Part shown: piece by piece, positions 1-10,724 of the stretch
How the letters are laid out: each line of letters opens with the position of its first letter
Numbering within the stretch: position 1 is the stretch's first letter
DNA from: Acidobacteriota bacterium
Lineage (GTDB): Bacteria; Acidobacteriota; Vicinamibacteria; Vicinamibacterales; JAFNAJ01
Direction of reading: 5' to 3'
DNA length: 57,136 nt
Assembly (NCBI GenBank): GCA_023384575.1
Contig: JAHDVP010000016.1
Coordinates: 1 to 57,136 of the forward strand
Made by a program: the position numbers and the translations under genes
Notes under the pieces: model-generated
What the model was told of the DNA's origin: nothing
The model's database searches: none
Seen by the model: the letters and a program-made list of their open reading frames with translations, nothing else

Positions 1-17
1 TGAGCCATGAGCGATGA

Positions 18-54
18 GCCTGCAGCCTGCAGCCTGTAGCCCGCCTGTAGGCTG
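18..54 (+). repeat. degenerate heptamer repeat (AGCCTGY) downstream of ilvN
   Basis: Three near-perfect AGCCTGC/AGCCTGT units are followed by decayed ones, lying just after the ilvN stop codon and at the window edge. The same 7-base unit forms longer arrays at 7307-7374 and, inverted, at 18937-18994. Each lies between genes. Confidence 0.6.
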
Positions 55-68
55 TACTGTCTGAACCC

Positions 69-619
69 TCACACCGAGTACGAGACATTCGACTCGTCCG
101 GGACCTCGAGGTCGACGTCGGCCACGGTGGTCTGCACCGTCGTCGGGGCGCTTCCCCGCATCATGGCGAGGCGGCCGGTGCGCGCCATCTCCAGCACGCC
201 GTACGGCCGCAGCACCTCGACGAGGCTGTCGATCTTGTCCTCGGTGCCGGTGATCTCGATGACGAGCGAGGTCGGGGCGACGTCGACGACGCGCGCCCGG
301 AAGACCTCGACGAGCTGCATCACCTGCGCGCGCGTCTCGGCGGTCGTCGCGACCTTCACGAGCGCGAGGTCGCGGAAGACCGACGGCTGGCTCGTGATGG
401 TGTCGACCCGCAGCACGTTCACGAGCTTGTAGAGGTTCGCCTCGAGCCGCCGCGCGCCGTAGTCGTCGGTGTCGACCACGATGGTCATGCGCGAGACGCC
501 CGGCGACTCGGCCCGTCCGACGGTCAGCGACTCGATGTTGAAGGCACGCCGGCGGAAGACCTCGGCGACCCGCGTCAGCACGCCCGGCCGGTCTTCCACG
601 CGCACGACGAAGGTGGTGA

Positions 620-623
<4 letters not shown>
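69..623 (-). CDS. ilvN: acetolactate synthase small (regulatory) subunit
   Basis: This 184-residue protein is the regulatory subunit of acetohydroxyacid synthase, which makes acetolactate and acetohydroxybutyrate for valine, leucine and isoleucine. Residues 1-75 form an ACT domain starting MITTFVVRVEDRPGVL, with the family signature NIESLTVGRAES at 29-40. A second small-subunit domain covers about 84-158 and ends in the typical RTGRLAMMRG. In known family members the ACT domain binds the feedback inhibitor valine. The ATG overlaps the ilvB stop by four bases (ATGA at 620-623), so translation is probably coupled. Its frame stays open far upstream opposite part of ilvB, but only the part from this ATG resembles a protein. 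Length is normal for the family. Confidence 0.95.
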
Positions 624-2329
<1,706 letters not shown>

Positions 2330-2372
2330 GGAGCGGCTTCCTTCCTCTTCCGTGGTCTGTCGCGGCCGGTCG

Positions 2373-4046
2373 TCACCCCGTCACCGCGCCTTGGGCGGCC
2401 GACGACACGAGCCGGGCGTACTTCGCGAGCACGCCCGAGGGGTACCGGGGGGGCGGCGGCTGCCAGGCGGCGAGCCGCGCCGCGATCTCCTCGCCGCCGA
2501 CCTCGATGTCGAGGCGCCGGCGCTCGAGATCGAACACGATCACGTCGCCGTCGCGCACGGCCGCAATGGGCCCGCCCTCCGCGGCCTCCGGCGACACGTG
2601 CCCGGCCATCAGGCCGCGCGTCGCCCCCGAGAAGCGGCCGTCGGTGACGAGCGCGACCGAGTCGACGAGGCCCGCGCCAGCGAGCGCGGCCGTGACGCCC
2701 AGCATCTCGCGCATGCCAGGGCCGCCGCGCGGTCCCTCCTGCCGGATGACGACGACGTCGCCCGCGGCAATCGCACCGGCGCGCACGGCGGCGAACGCGG
2801 CTTCTTCGCCGTCGAACACGCGGGCCGGCCCACGGTGGCGCTCCTGGCTGAACCCAGCGGGCTTGACGACGCACCCCTCGGGCGCGAGGCTGCCCTTGAG
2901 GACGAGCAGGCCGCCGGTCGGCTTGAGCGGGCGGTCGGCGGGGCGGACGACCTCCTGGCCCGGCGTCTCGACGGCCGCCGCCGCTTCCTCGCCCAGCGTG
3001 CGGCCGCTCACCGTCATCGCCCCGCCCCGGAGCAGGCCGAGCTCGGCGAGCCGTTTCGCGATGAGGGCGATGCCACCCGCGCGGTAGAGATCGACGGCAA
3101 CGAAGCGGCCTCCGGGCTTCAGGTCGGCGATGAGCGGCACGCGGTCGCTCACGGGGTTGAAGTCGTCGATGGTGAGCGGCACACCCGCCTCGCGGGCGAT
3201 CGCGAGCAGGTGCAGCACCGCGTTGGTCGAGCCGCCGCTCGCCACGACGCCGGCGATCGCGTTCTCGAAGGCATCGCGCGTCAGCAGGTCGCGGGGACGG
3301 AGACCCCGGCGGAGCAGCGCCATCACCTGGCGCCCCGCCTCGCGGGCGGCGGCATCCTTCGCGTCGGCCGTCGCCGGCACGCTCGCGCTGTCCATCGGCG
3401 TGATGCCGAGGAACTCGCACGCCGTCGCCATCGTGTTCGCCGTGAACTGGCCGCCGCAGGCGCCGGCGCCCGGGCACGCGTGGTTCTCGAGCTCGGCGAA
3501 GTCGGCATCGCTCAGCCGCCCGGCCGCGTGCGCGCCCACGGCCTCGAACACGTCCTGCACGGTGACGGGTTGACCGTGGAACACGCCCGCGTCGATCGAA
3601 CCGCCGTAGAAGGCCAGGCCCGGCACGTTCAGGCGGGCGAGGGCCATCACGGCGCCCGGAATGGTCTTGTCGCACCCGCACAGGACGACGAGCGCGTCGA
3701 GGTGGTGGCCCCAGGCGACGAGCTCGATCGAATCGGCGATGACCTCGCGGCTCACGAGCGAGGCCCGCATGCCCTCGGCGCCCATCGTGATGCCATCCGA
3801 CACGGCGATCGTGTTGAACTCCATCGGCGTGCCGCCGGCCTCGCGCACCCCGGCCTTCACCTGCTCGGCGAGGTGCCGCAGATGGAAGTTGCAGGGGCCG
3901 ATCTCGATCCAGGTATTGGCGATCCCGACGAGCGGACGCCGCAGGTCCTCGTCCGTGAACCCGACGGCCTTCAGCATGGCACGGGCCGGGGCGCGGCTCG
4001 GCCCCTCGGTCAGTGCCGCGCTCCGATGCTTCAGGGGCTCGCTCAC
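2373..4046 (-). CDS. ilvD: dihydroxy-acid dehydratase
   Basis: IlvD dehydrates 2,3-dihydroxy-isovalerate and its methylvalerate homologue to the keto acids that precede valine and isoleucine. The protein has 557 residues. Likely iron-sulfur ligands are C52 (GPCNFH), C125 (CGCDKTIPG) and C197 ([11 protein letters not shown]). K127 occupies the place of the carbamylated metal-binding lysine in characterised homologues. The C-terminal part has the family's VTDGRFSG and GHVSPEA motifs. I start it at a GTG (4044-4046) whose bases overlap the pheA stop as GTGA, the same coupling used elsewhere in this window. The reading frame continues upstream inside pheA but without resemblance to IlvD. Whether the cluster is 2Fe-2S or 4Fe-4S cannot be told by eye. 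Confidence 0.95.
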   Translation of the reverse strand: MSEPLKHRSAALTEGPSRAPARAMLKAVGFTDEDLRRPLVGIANTWIEIGPCNFHLRHLAEQVKAGVREAGGTPMEFNTIAVSDGITMGAEGMRASLVSREVIADSIELVAWGHHLDALVVLCGCDKTIPGAVMALARLNVPGLAFYGGSIDAGVFHGQPVTVQDVFEAVGAHAAGRLSDADFAELENHACPGAGACGGQFTANTMATACEFLGITPMDSASVPATADAKDAAAREAGRQVMALLRRGLRPRDLLTRDAFENAIAGVVASGGSTNAVLHLLAIAREAGVPLTIDDFNPVSDRVPLIADLKPGGRFVAVDLYRAGGIALIAKRLAELGLLRGGAMTVSGRTLGEEAAAAVETPGQEVVRPADRPLKPTGGLLVLKGSLAPEGCVVKPAGFSQERHRGPARVFDGEEAAFAAVRAGAIAAGDVVVIRQEGPRGGPGMREMLGVTAALAGAGLVDSVALVTDGRFSGATRGLMAGHVSPEAAEGGPIAAVRDGDVIVFDLERRRLDIEVGGEEIAARLAAWQPPPPRYPSGVLAKYARLVSSAAQGAVTG

Positions 4047-4900
4047 GACACGCCTCCGCCCGGCGTGGGCCGCTCCTGCCGCGACGCCGTGTAGCTGCCG
4101 AGCGTTCTCAGGGAGGGCGCGAACTCGGCGAGGTGCATGAGGGCCCGCGTGCACCGGTGCTCGTGCACGCCGACCGAGAGGTCGGCGTAGAACAGATACT
4201 CCCACGGCCGCCCGGGAATCGGGCGTGACTCGAGCTTCGTCAGGTCGATCCCGCGCAACGCGAAGACACTGAGCGCCTTGAACAGGGAGCCCGGCTCGTT
4301 CGGGAGCGAGAAGACCAGCGTGGTCTTGTTCGCCTCGAGCTTCTGCCGGTCGTCCTGCGCTCCGGGGCGTCCGACGATCAGGAAGCGCGTGATGTTGTCG
4401 GGAAAGTCCTGGATGGCCGAAGCGAGCACCGCGAGGCCGAAGACCTCGGCCGCCCGCTCGGACGCGATGGCCGCGGTCGACGCGAGGTTCCGGTCGCGAA
4501 TGAGCTTGGCGCTGCCGGCCGTGTCGTACGTCGCCACCACCTCGACGCCCTGCATGCGCCGGAGGTACCGGTCGCACTGCGCCAGCGCCTGCGGATGCGA
4601 GTAGACCTGCCGGACGTCCTCGATCGTCGTCCCGGGCAGGGCGACCAGGCTGTGGACGACCGGCAACTCCACCTCGCCGACGATCTTCAGCTCGTGCGTC
4701 ACGAGCAGGTCGTAGTTGCGATGAATGGTCCCGCCGATCGAGTTCTCGATCGGCAGGACACCGCAGGTCGCGCGTCCGCGCTCGACGGCCTCGAACACGT
4801 CGTCGAACGCCGGACACGCCACGGCCTCGGCGTCAGGACCGAAGCGGAGCGCGGCCGCCTCGCTGTAGGCCCCTGGTTCTCCCTGGTACGCGATCTTCAC
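4043..4900 (-). CDS. pheA: prephenate dehydratase
   Basis: This 285-residue monofunctional enzyme converts prephenate to phenylpyruvate in phenylalanine synthesis. The catalytic prephenate dehydratase domain covers 1-178, starting [14 protein letters not shown] and containing the TRF motif at 171-173, whose threonine is essential in the family. A C-terminal ACT domain follows at about 192-270 with [10 protein letters not shown] and the ESRP motif at 224-227, the usual phenylalanine feedback site. There is no chorismate mutase domain. The start is a GTG preceded by AGAGGA; the frame stays open for 50 more codons, but that stretch is low-complexity and lies in the hairpin-rich leader. Being first in an operon with ilvD, ilvB and ilvN couples aromatic and branched-chain synthesis. 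Confidence 0.93.
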   Translation of the reverse strand: MKIAYQGEPGAYSEAAALRFGPDAEAVACPAFDDVFEAVERGRATCGVLPIENSIGGTIHRNYDLLVTHELKIVGEVELPVVHSLVALPGTTIEDVRQVYSHPQALAQCDRYLRRMQGVEVVATYDTAGSAKLIRDRNLASTAAIASERAAEVFGLAVLASAIQDFPDNITRFLIVGRPGAQDDRQKLEANKTTLVFSLPNEPGSLFKALSVFALRGIDLTKLESRPIPGRPWEYLFYADLSVGVHEHRCTRALMHLAEFAPSLRTLGSYTASRQERPTPGGGVS

Positions 4901-4921
4901 GATGTCCTCTCGTCCGCCGTC

Positions 4922-5019
4922 GCCGGGCACCCCGGCCCGAGGGAACACGGCACCCCGGCCCCGCCGGGGGGATCCGTCCCGCGCTGCTGAGGTCTGCCGG
5001 GGCCCGCAGCACCTGCGGG
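4922..5019 (-). promoter_or_regulatory. structured leader of the pheA-ilv operon (three hairpins)
   Basis: Three perfect short hairpins lie in the untranslated leader between the predicted promoter and pheA. The stems are 5003-5009 with 5013-5019 (7 bp), 4953-4959 with 4963-4969 (7 bp) and 4922-4927 with 4931-4936 (6 bp), each with a 3-base loop. No T-box signature, leader peptide rich in Phe/Val/Ile/Leu or U-tract is visible, so an attenuation role is only a guess. Confidence 0.4.
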
Positions 5020-5058
5020 CGCCTCTAGGATGACCTATCGGACCGGGCAATCGTCAAA

Positions 5059-5086
5059 TTTATAGTAATTAGTGAATCATAAGCAA
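5059..5086 (-). promoter_or_regulatory. candidate sigma-70 promoter for pheA-ilvDBN
   Basis: On the minus strand TTGCTT (5081-5086) is separated by 16 bases from TATAAA (5059-5064), in an AT-rich island (5052-5095) that stands out in this GC-rich sequence. It lies about 160 bases upstream of the pheA GTG and gives the whole operon a long leader. Confidence 0.55.
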
Positions 5087-5149
5087 GAGTAATTGGGCCC
5101 GGCAGACGCGGCTCGCCCGGCCCCGGCCGGCGCACGAGAAAGGGCACGC

Positions 5150-5155
5150 TATAAT
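5150..5155 (+). promoter_or_regulatory. -10 element (TATAAT) directly before the carbonic anhydrase start
   Basis: A perfect TATAAT ends 8 bases before the ATG at 5164, so transcription would begin at or within two bases of the start codon. No Shine-Dalgarno sequence precedes the ATG. This fits a leaderless mRNA. No good -35 hexamer is visible. Confidence 0.55.
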
Positions 5156-5163
5156 CTCAGCGC

Positions 5164-5679
5164 ATGTTACGCGCCTATCGTGGCCACTGGCCCACCGTGG
5201 CCGCCTCGGCCTACGTCGATCGCAGCGCCCAGGTCATCGGCGACGTCGTCGTCGGCGAGGAGTCGAGCCTCTGGATGAACGTCGTCGTCCGCGGCGACGT
5301 CAATCACGTCCGCGTCGGCCGGCGCACCAACGTGCAGGACGGCACCGTCGTCCACGTGATGCGGGGCACGCACCCGACCCTCATCGGCGACGAGGTCACC
5401 ATCGGACACGGCGCGCTCGTGCACGGCTGCACGCTGGGCGACCGCGTCCTCGTCGGCATGGGCGCCATCGTCCTGAACGGCGCTTTCGTCGGCGAGGACT
5501 CGATCGTCGCCGCCGGCACGCTCGTCCCGGAGGGCATGCAGGTGCCTCCGCGCTCGCTGGTGATGGGCAGTCCCGCCAGGGTGCGCCGCACGCTCACCGA
5601 CGAGGAGGTCGCGTCGATTCTTCGGTACGCCGACAACTACGTCGGCTATCGGCTCGACTACATGAACGCGCCGGAGTAG
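5164..5679 (+). CDS. gamma-class carbonic anhydrase-like hexapeptide protein
   Basis: This 171-residue protein is a left-handed beta-helix of the gamma carbonic anhydrase / YrdA family. It is built from hexapeptide turns such as VIGDVVVGE and TLIGDEVTIGHGALVHGC. The three metal-ligand histidines are present as H64, H82 and H87 in the spacing of the archaeal enzyme Cam. The acidic loop that carries Cam's catalytic proton shuttle is absent, as in the shorter CamH/YrdA group, so hydratase activity cannot be assumed. It stands alone, divergent from pheA, probably on a leaderless transcript. Cytosolic; no signal peptide. Confidence 0.88.
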   Translation: MLRAYRGHWPTVAASAYVDRSAQVIGDVVVGEESSLWMNVVVRGDVNHVRVGRRTNVQDGTVVHVMRGTHPTLIGDEVTIGHGALVHGCTLGDRVLVGMGAIVLNGAFVGEDSIVAAGTLVPEGMQVPPRSLVMGSPARVRRTLTDEEVASILRYADNYVGYRLDYMNAPE

Positions 5680-5707
5680 CGCGGTCGAGGCTGGTTGTTG
5701 TTCGCTC

Positions 5708-7306
5708 GTGAGCCGTAACGATCCTGCGATGTCCAGAACCCAGCCCGCGCGCGGCATGCGCGACTTCCTGCCCGACGAGGCACGACGGCGCGCGTACGTC
5801 ATCGGCGCGATTCGGGAGGTCTACGAGCGTTATGGCTTCGAGCCGCTCGAAACGCCCGCCGTCGAGAACATCGAGACGCTGCTCGGCAAGTACGGCGAGG
5901 AAGGCAATCAGCTGATCTTCAAGATCCTGAAACGCGGCGAGCACGAGGCCACGGGTCAGGCCGACCTCGCGTTGCGGTACGACCTGACCGTGCCGCTCGC
6001 GCGTGTCGTCGCCGAGTACCGCGCGAAGCTGCCGCGGTACTTCAAGCGATACCAGGTGCAGCCGGTCTGGCGCGCCGACCGGCCGGCGCGGGGCCGCTTC
6101 CGGGAGTTCTACCAGTGCGACGTCGACGTGCTCGGCTCGACCTCGCCCGTCGTCGAGGCCGAGCTGTGCGCGGCGGCGAGCGAGGCGCTCGCGCGCCTCG
6201 GCTTCCAGGACTTCGAGGTGCGCCTCAACCACCGCGGGCTGCTCACGGCTCTGCTGCTCGCCTCGGGGGTCGAGACGGCGCGCCACGGTGACGCGCTCGT
6301 GGCCCTCGACAAGCTCGACAAGATCGGTCGCGAGCGGGTCGCGGCCGAGATGACGTCGCGCGGTGTCGCGCAGGATGGCGCGATGCGCCTGCTCGACCTC
6401 TTCGCTGCGGTTGGGTCGGACGCGCGGGGCGGCGCGGGGAGGTCGGCCGCCGCGGAGAAGGGGTCGGCCGGGGCTGAAGCCCCGGCCGCTACGGGAGAAG
6501 CTCCTGCCGAAGCCCCTGCCGCCATGGGAGGCGAGGGTCTCATCGCCACGGGAAGCGACGGCCCTGCCGCTACGGACGCGGAAGACGTCCCTGCCGCGAC
6601 GACCGGAGGTCGCGGTCGAGCCGGGGCTTCAGCTCCGGCGGCGGCTCTCGCCGTGTTCAACGCCCGTGTGCTCGAGACCCTGCGCCAGTTCGTCGGCGAG
6701 ACGGACGGTGGCCGCGCCGCGCTCGACACCCTCCGCCGGATCCTGGCGCTGGTCGAGGCGACGCCGGCTTCCGGCCGCGTGCGGATCGACCCGAGCCTGG
6801 CGCGCGGGCTGTCGTACTACACCGGCGCCATCATGGAGATTGCGGTGCCCGACCTCGCCGGCAGCCTCGGCGGTGGCGGGCGGTACGACAACCTCGTCGG
6901 CATGTTCCTCGGACAGGACGTGCCGGCGGCGGGCATCTCGCTCGGCCTCGAGCGCATCATTGTCGTGATGACCGAGCGCGGGATGTTCCCGCCAGAGTTC
7001 GGCGCGGCGCCGGCCGACCTCATGGTTGCGCAGTGGAACGAGGCGACGGCCGACCAGGCGCTCGGGCTGGCGCACGAGCTCCGGGCGGCCGGCCTGCGCG
7101 TCGACGTCTATCCGGAAGCCGACAAGATCGGCAAGCAGTTCAAGTACGCCGCCGGCCGTGGCGTCGCCGCGGTGGCCGTGATGGGCGACGACGAGCTCGC
7201 GCGGGGTGAAGTGACGGTGAAGGACCTTCGCACCGGGCAGCAGACGAGCGTGGCGCGACGGGCGGCCGCAGCCCACGTCCGCGGCCTCGTCGGCACCCGT
7301 ACGTAG
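5708..7306 (+). CDS. hisS: histidyl-tRNA synthetase with an in-frame repeat insertion
   Basis: This class II synthetase charges tRNA-His. Motif 1 lies in the N-terminus (RGMRDFLP), motif 2 is YFKRYQVQPVWRADRP followed by GRFREFYQCD, the histidine-binding loop is ARGLSYYTG, and motif 3 is GISLGLERI. The C-terminal HGTP anticodon-binding domain covers about 435-525. At 532 residues it is some 80 longer than usual. The excess, about residues 237-313, is Ala/Gly/Pro-rich and encoded by a repeat array (6465-6638) placed in the variable insertion domain between motif 2 and the LSYYTG loop. The start is uncertain: GTG 5708 or ATG 5729, neither with a clear ribosome site. aspS follows, a pairing common in bacteria. 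Confidence 0.92.
   Translation: MSRNDPAMSRTQPARGMRDFLPDEARRRAYVIGAIREVYERYGFEPLETPAVENIETLLGKYGEEGNQLIFKILKRGEHEATGQADLALRYDLTVPLARVVAEYRAKLPRYFKRYQVQPVWRADRPARGRFREFYQCDVDVLGSTSPVVEAELCAAASEALARLGFQDFEVRLNHRGLLTALLLASGVETARHGDALVALDKLDKIGRERVAAEMTSRGVAQDGAMRLLDLFAAVGSDARGGAGRSAAAEKGSAGAEAPAATGEAPAEAPAAMGGEGLIATGSDGPAATDAEDVPAATTGGRGRAGASAPAAALAVFNARVLETLRQFVGETDGGRAALDTLRRILALVEATPASGRVRIDPSLARGLSYYTGAIMEIAVPDLAGSLGGGGRYDNLVGMFLGQDVPAAGISLGLERIIVVMTERGMFPPEFGAAPADLMVAQWNEATADQALGLAHELRAAGLRVDVYPEADKIGKQFKYAAGRGVAAVAVMGDDELARGEVTVKDLRTGQQTSVARRAAAAHVRGLVGTRT
6465..6638 (+). repeat. REP-like palindrome pair and 'PAATG' array translated inside hisS
   Basis: The block opens with a perfect 11-bp stem palindrome (6465-6475 with 6478-6488, centre GA) and closes with an 8-bp stem palindrome having one mismatch (6621-6638). 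Between them are five degenerate copies of CCTGCCGCTACGGGA, starting near 6482, 6515, 6539, 6563 and 6590. The intervals are 33, 24, 24 and 27, all multiples of three, so the frame is kept. The encoded peptide repeats PAAT/PAAM/IAT. The same palindrome type occurs between genes at 22505 and 54936. Confidence 0.85.
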
Positions 7307-7374
7307 TCCGTAGCCTGTAGCCCGTAGCCTGTCGCCTGTCGCCCGTAGCCTGTCGCCTGTAGCCTGTCGCCTGA
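7307..7374 (+). repeat. tandem heptamer array (M)GCC(Y)GT between hisS and aspS
   Basis: About nine consecutive 7-base units read AGCCTGT, AGCCCGT, CGCCTGT or CGCCCGT, filling nearly the whole 78-base gap between the hisS stop and the aspS start. The unit is related to arrays at 18-54, 18937-18994 (inverted) and the heptamer starts of the modules at 40878 and 55713. Confidence 0.85.
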
Positions 7375-7384
7375 GAGATCCCCC

Positions 7385-9154
7385 GTGCCCGACCATCTTG
7401 GAGACCTTCGTCGAACTCACACCTGCGGCGCGCTGCGCGCGTCGGACGTCGGCCAGCGCGTCGTGCTGCTCGGCTGGGTGCACCGCGTGCGCGACCTCGG
7501 GTCGCTCGTCTTCTTCGACGTGCGCGACCGGCACGGCCTCACCCAGGTGATCGCGCGCGACAATCCGGCGCTCGTCGAGGCCGTCAAGCGGCTGCGCCCC
7601 GAGATGGTGGTGGCCGTGCTCGGCGAGGTGGAGCACCGCGACGCCGACACGGTGAATCCCAAGCTGCCCACCGGCCAGGTCGAGGTCGTCGTCCACGACC
7701 TGCGGCTGTTGAACGACGCACGCCGGCCGCCGTTCCAGATCGGCGACGACTCGGTGGCCGAGGAGACCCGCCTGCGCTACCGCTATCTCGACCTTCGCCA
7801 TCCGAGGATGCAGCGCAATCTCGAACTGCGTCATCGGGTCGCCATGGCCATCAGGCGCTACTTCGACTCGCAGGGCTTCCTCGAGATCGAGACGCCCATC
7901 CTCACGAAGTCGACCCCGGAGGGCGCACGCGACTACCTCGTGCCGAGCCGCGTGCATCCGGGCGAGTTCTTCGCGCTGCCGCAGTCACCGCAGATCTTCA
8001 AGCAGATACTCATGATCGCGGGGCTCGACCGCTACTTCCAGATCGTGAAGTGCTTCCGCGACGAGGACCTGCGCGCCGATCGACAGCCGGAGTTCACGCA
8101 GGTCGACGTCGAGATCTCGTTTGCGAACCAGGAGCTGGTGTTCGGCCTCATCGAGCCGGCGATCGCCGCCATCTTCCGCGAGATCGGCGTCGAGATCCGA
8201 ACGCCGTTCGCCCGCCTGGCGTATGCGGACGCCATGGCGCGATACGGGTCGGACAAGCCCGACCTGCGATGCGGCATGCCGATCCAGGACCTGTCGGCGG
8301 TCTTCGGCGGGACGCCCTTCGGGCCGTTCCGCGAGGCCCTCGGCGCCGGCGGCGTGGTGCGCGGCTTCGTCGTGACGGGGCGTGGCGCGGCCTCGAGAAA
8401 GGAGCTCGACGAGCTCGTCGAGCAGGCCCGGCAGCTCGGTGCCGCCGGCCTCGTGTGGGCACGGCGCAACGCCGAGGGCGTGGTGCAGAGCTCGATCCTC
8501 AAGGCTGTGGGCGAGCCCGCCGTCGTCGCGGCGCTCGATGCGGCCGGCGCCGGCCCGGCCGACCTGCTGCTCGTCGCCGGTGGCGCGCCCGAGGCCACCT
8601 CGAAGGTGCTCGGGCAGCTTCGCCTGGCGATCGCGAAGAAGCAGGGCCTGCTGCGCCCCGACGAGTTCGCCTTCACGTGGGTGATCGACTTCCCGCTGTT
8701 CGAGTGGGACGCCGAGCAGCAGCGCCATGCGCCGATGCACCACCCGTTCACGTCACCGGCCGAGGAGGACCTCGGAAGGCTCGAGTCGGCCCCGGGCGAC
8801 GTGCGGGCGAAGGCGTACGACCTCGTGCTGAACGGCAGCGAAATTGGGGGCGGCAGCATCCGAATTCACGACCCCAAGCTGCAGGCCACGATCTTCCGCC
8901 TGCTGAACATCTCGGATGAAGAGGCGGCCCTGCGGTTCGGCTTCTTCCTCGAGGCACTCGAACACGGCACGCCGCCCCATGGCGGCATCGCCCTCGGCCT
9001 CGATCGCATCGTCGCCATCCTCGCCGGTGAGCAGTCGATTCGCGAGGTCATCGCGTTTCCGAAGACCGCAGCCGCCGTCGACCTGATGAGCGGCGCGCCC
9101 TCGACCGTCGATCCGCAACAACTGCGCGAGCTCCACTTGCGGACCGTCGGTTGA
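7385..9154 (+). CDS. aspS: aspartyl-tRNA synthetase (bacterial type)
   Basis: This 589-residue class IIb synthetase charges tRNA-Asp. An N-terminal OB-fold anticodon-binding domain covers about 1-110 (VLLGWVHRVRDLGSLVFFDVRDR). The catalytic core has the QSPQ segment near 199, motif 2 FRDEDLRADRQPEFTQVD from about 224, and motif 3 GIALGLDRI near 535. The bacterial GAD insertion domain sits between motifs 2 and 3 (about 290-410). The start is a GTG. Whether it also charges tRNA-Asn cannot be decided from sequence inspection alone, and no gatCAB genes are in the window. It is co-directional with hisS, separated by the heptamer array. Confidence 0.96.
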   Translation: MPDHLGDLRRTHTCGALRASDVGQRVVLLGWVHRVRDLGSLVFFDVRDRHGLTQVIARDNPALVEAVKRLRPEMVVAVLGEVEHRDADTVNPKLPTGQVEVVVHDLRLLNDARRPPFQIGDDSVAEETRLRYRYLDLRHPRMQRNLELRHRVAMAIRRYFDSQGFLEIETPILTKSTPEGARDYLVPSRVHPGEFFALPQSPQIFKQILMIAGLDRYFQIVKCFRDEDLRADRQPEFTQVDVEISFANQELVFGLIEPAIAAIFREIGVEIRTPFARLAYADAMARYGSDKPDLRCGMPIQDLSAVFGGTPFGPFREALGAGGVVRGFVVTGRGAASRKELDELVEQARQLGAAGLVWARRNAEGVVQSSILKAVGEPAVVAALDAAGAGPADLLLVAGGAPEATSKVLGQLRLAIAKKQGLLRPDEFAFTWVIDFPLFEWDAEQQRHAPMHHPFTSPAEEDLGRLESAPGDVRAKAYDLVLNGSEIGGGSIRIHDPKLQATIFRLLNISDEEAALRFGFFLEALEHGTPPHGGIALGLDRIVAILAGEQSIREVIAFPKTAAAVDLMSGAPSTVDPQQLRELHLRTVG

Positions 9155-9246
9155 CGCCAGCCCAGCGGCTGGTGTAGCGTTGACCAGTAATTTGCTGTAA
9201 GCAAAGGGGATAAGCGATTCATCCCGTCTCCACGCGCAAGATCGCC

Positions 9247-10205
<959 letters not shown>

Positions 10206-10209
<4 letters not shown>

Positions 10210-10724
10210 CCGCCGACGACCCCGACTCCCGTCCGGCACCGGCGGCGCGCGTGTCGCGCTCGCGGTCGCGGCGCCACGCCCCGCGTCTTGCCGTCGCGGT
10301 GGTCGATGGGCGCGGCCGTCCGGCCGTGGCACCCGGCCTCGCCCGTTGGCTCGTGCGCGTCGCTCCCGCGCGTCTCTCCGGCGAGGTGACCGTCGCGCTC
10401 GTCAGCGACCGGCGCGTGCGGGCCCTCAACGCGACTTACCGCGGCGTCGATTCCGCCACCGACGTGCTCTCGTTCCCCTCCGACACGCCCGGCTGGCTCG
10501 GCGACGTCGTCATCGCCTCGGGGGTGGCCGCCAGGCAGGCGCGGAACGCCGGACACTCTCTCGCCACGGAGCTCCGCGTGCTCGCGCTCCACGGGCTCCT
10601 GCACCTCGCGGGGTACGATCATGAGCGCGCGGACGATCGAGGCCGAATGGCCCGCGCGGAGCGTCGGTTGCGCGCCAGGGGCGGCCTGCGCGAAGGGCTC
10701 ATCGAGCGCGGAGGGCGACGATGA
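10206..10724 (+). CDS. ybeY: endoribonuclease YbeY (rRNA maturation factor)
   Basis: YbeY is a zinc-dependent single-strand endoribonuclease needed for 16S rRNA 3'-end maturation and ribosome quality control. The 172-residue protein carries the invariant H-x3-H-x5-H zinc motif at H129, H133 and H139 ([12 protein letters not shown]) and the family's ATDVLSFP segment. The first 35 residues are Arg/Pro/Ala-rich and not part of the fold. It overlaps phoH upstream (10206-10209) and the CBS-domain gene downstream (ATGA at 10721-10724). This phoH-ybeY-corC order is widespread in bacteria and supports all three calls. Confidence 0.94.

Noticed and set aside
4901-5050. T-box riboswitch in the pheA-ilv leader
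   Set aside because: No AGGGTGGNACCGCG-type T-box sequence or U-run terminator is present.
7307-7374. CRISPR array
   Set aside because: Units are seven bases in direct tandem without spacers, and no cas gene is near.
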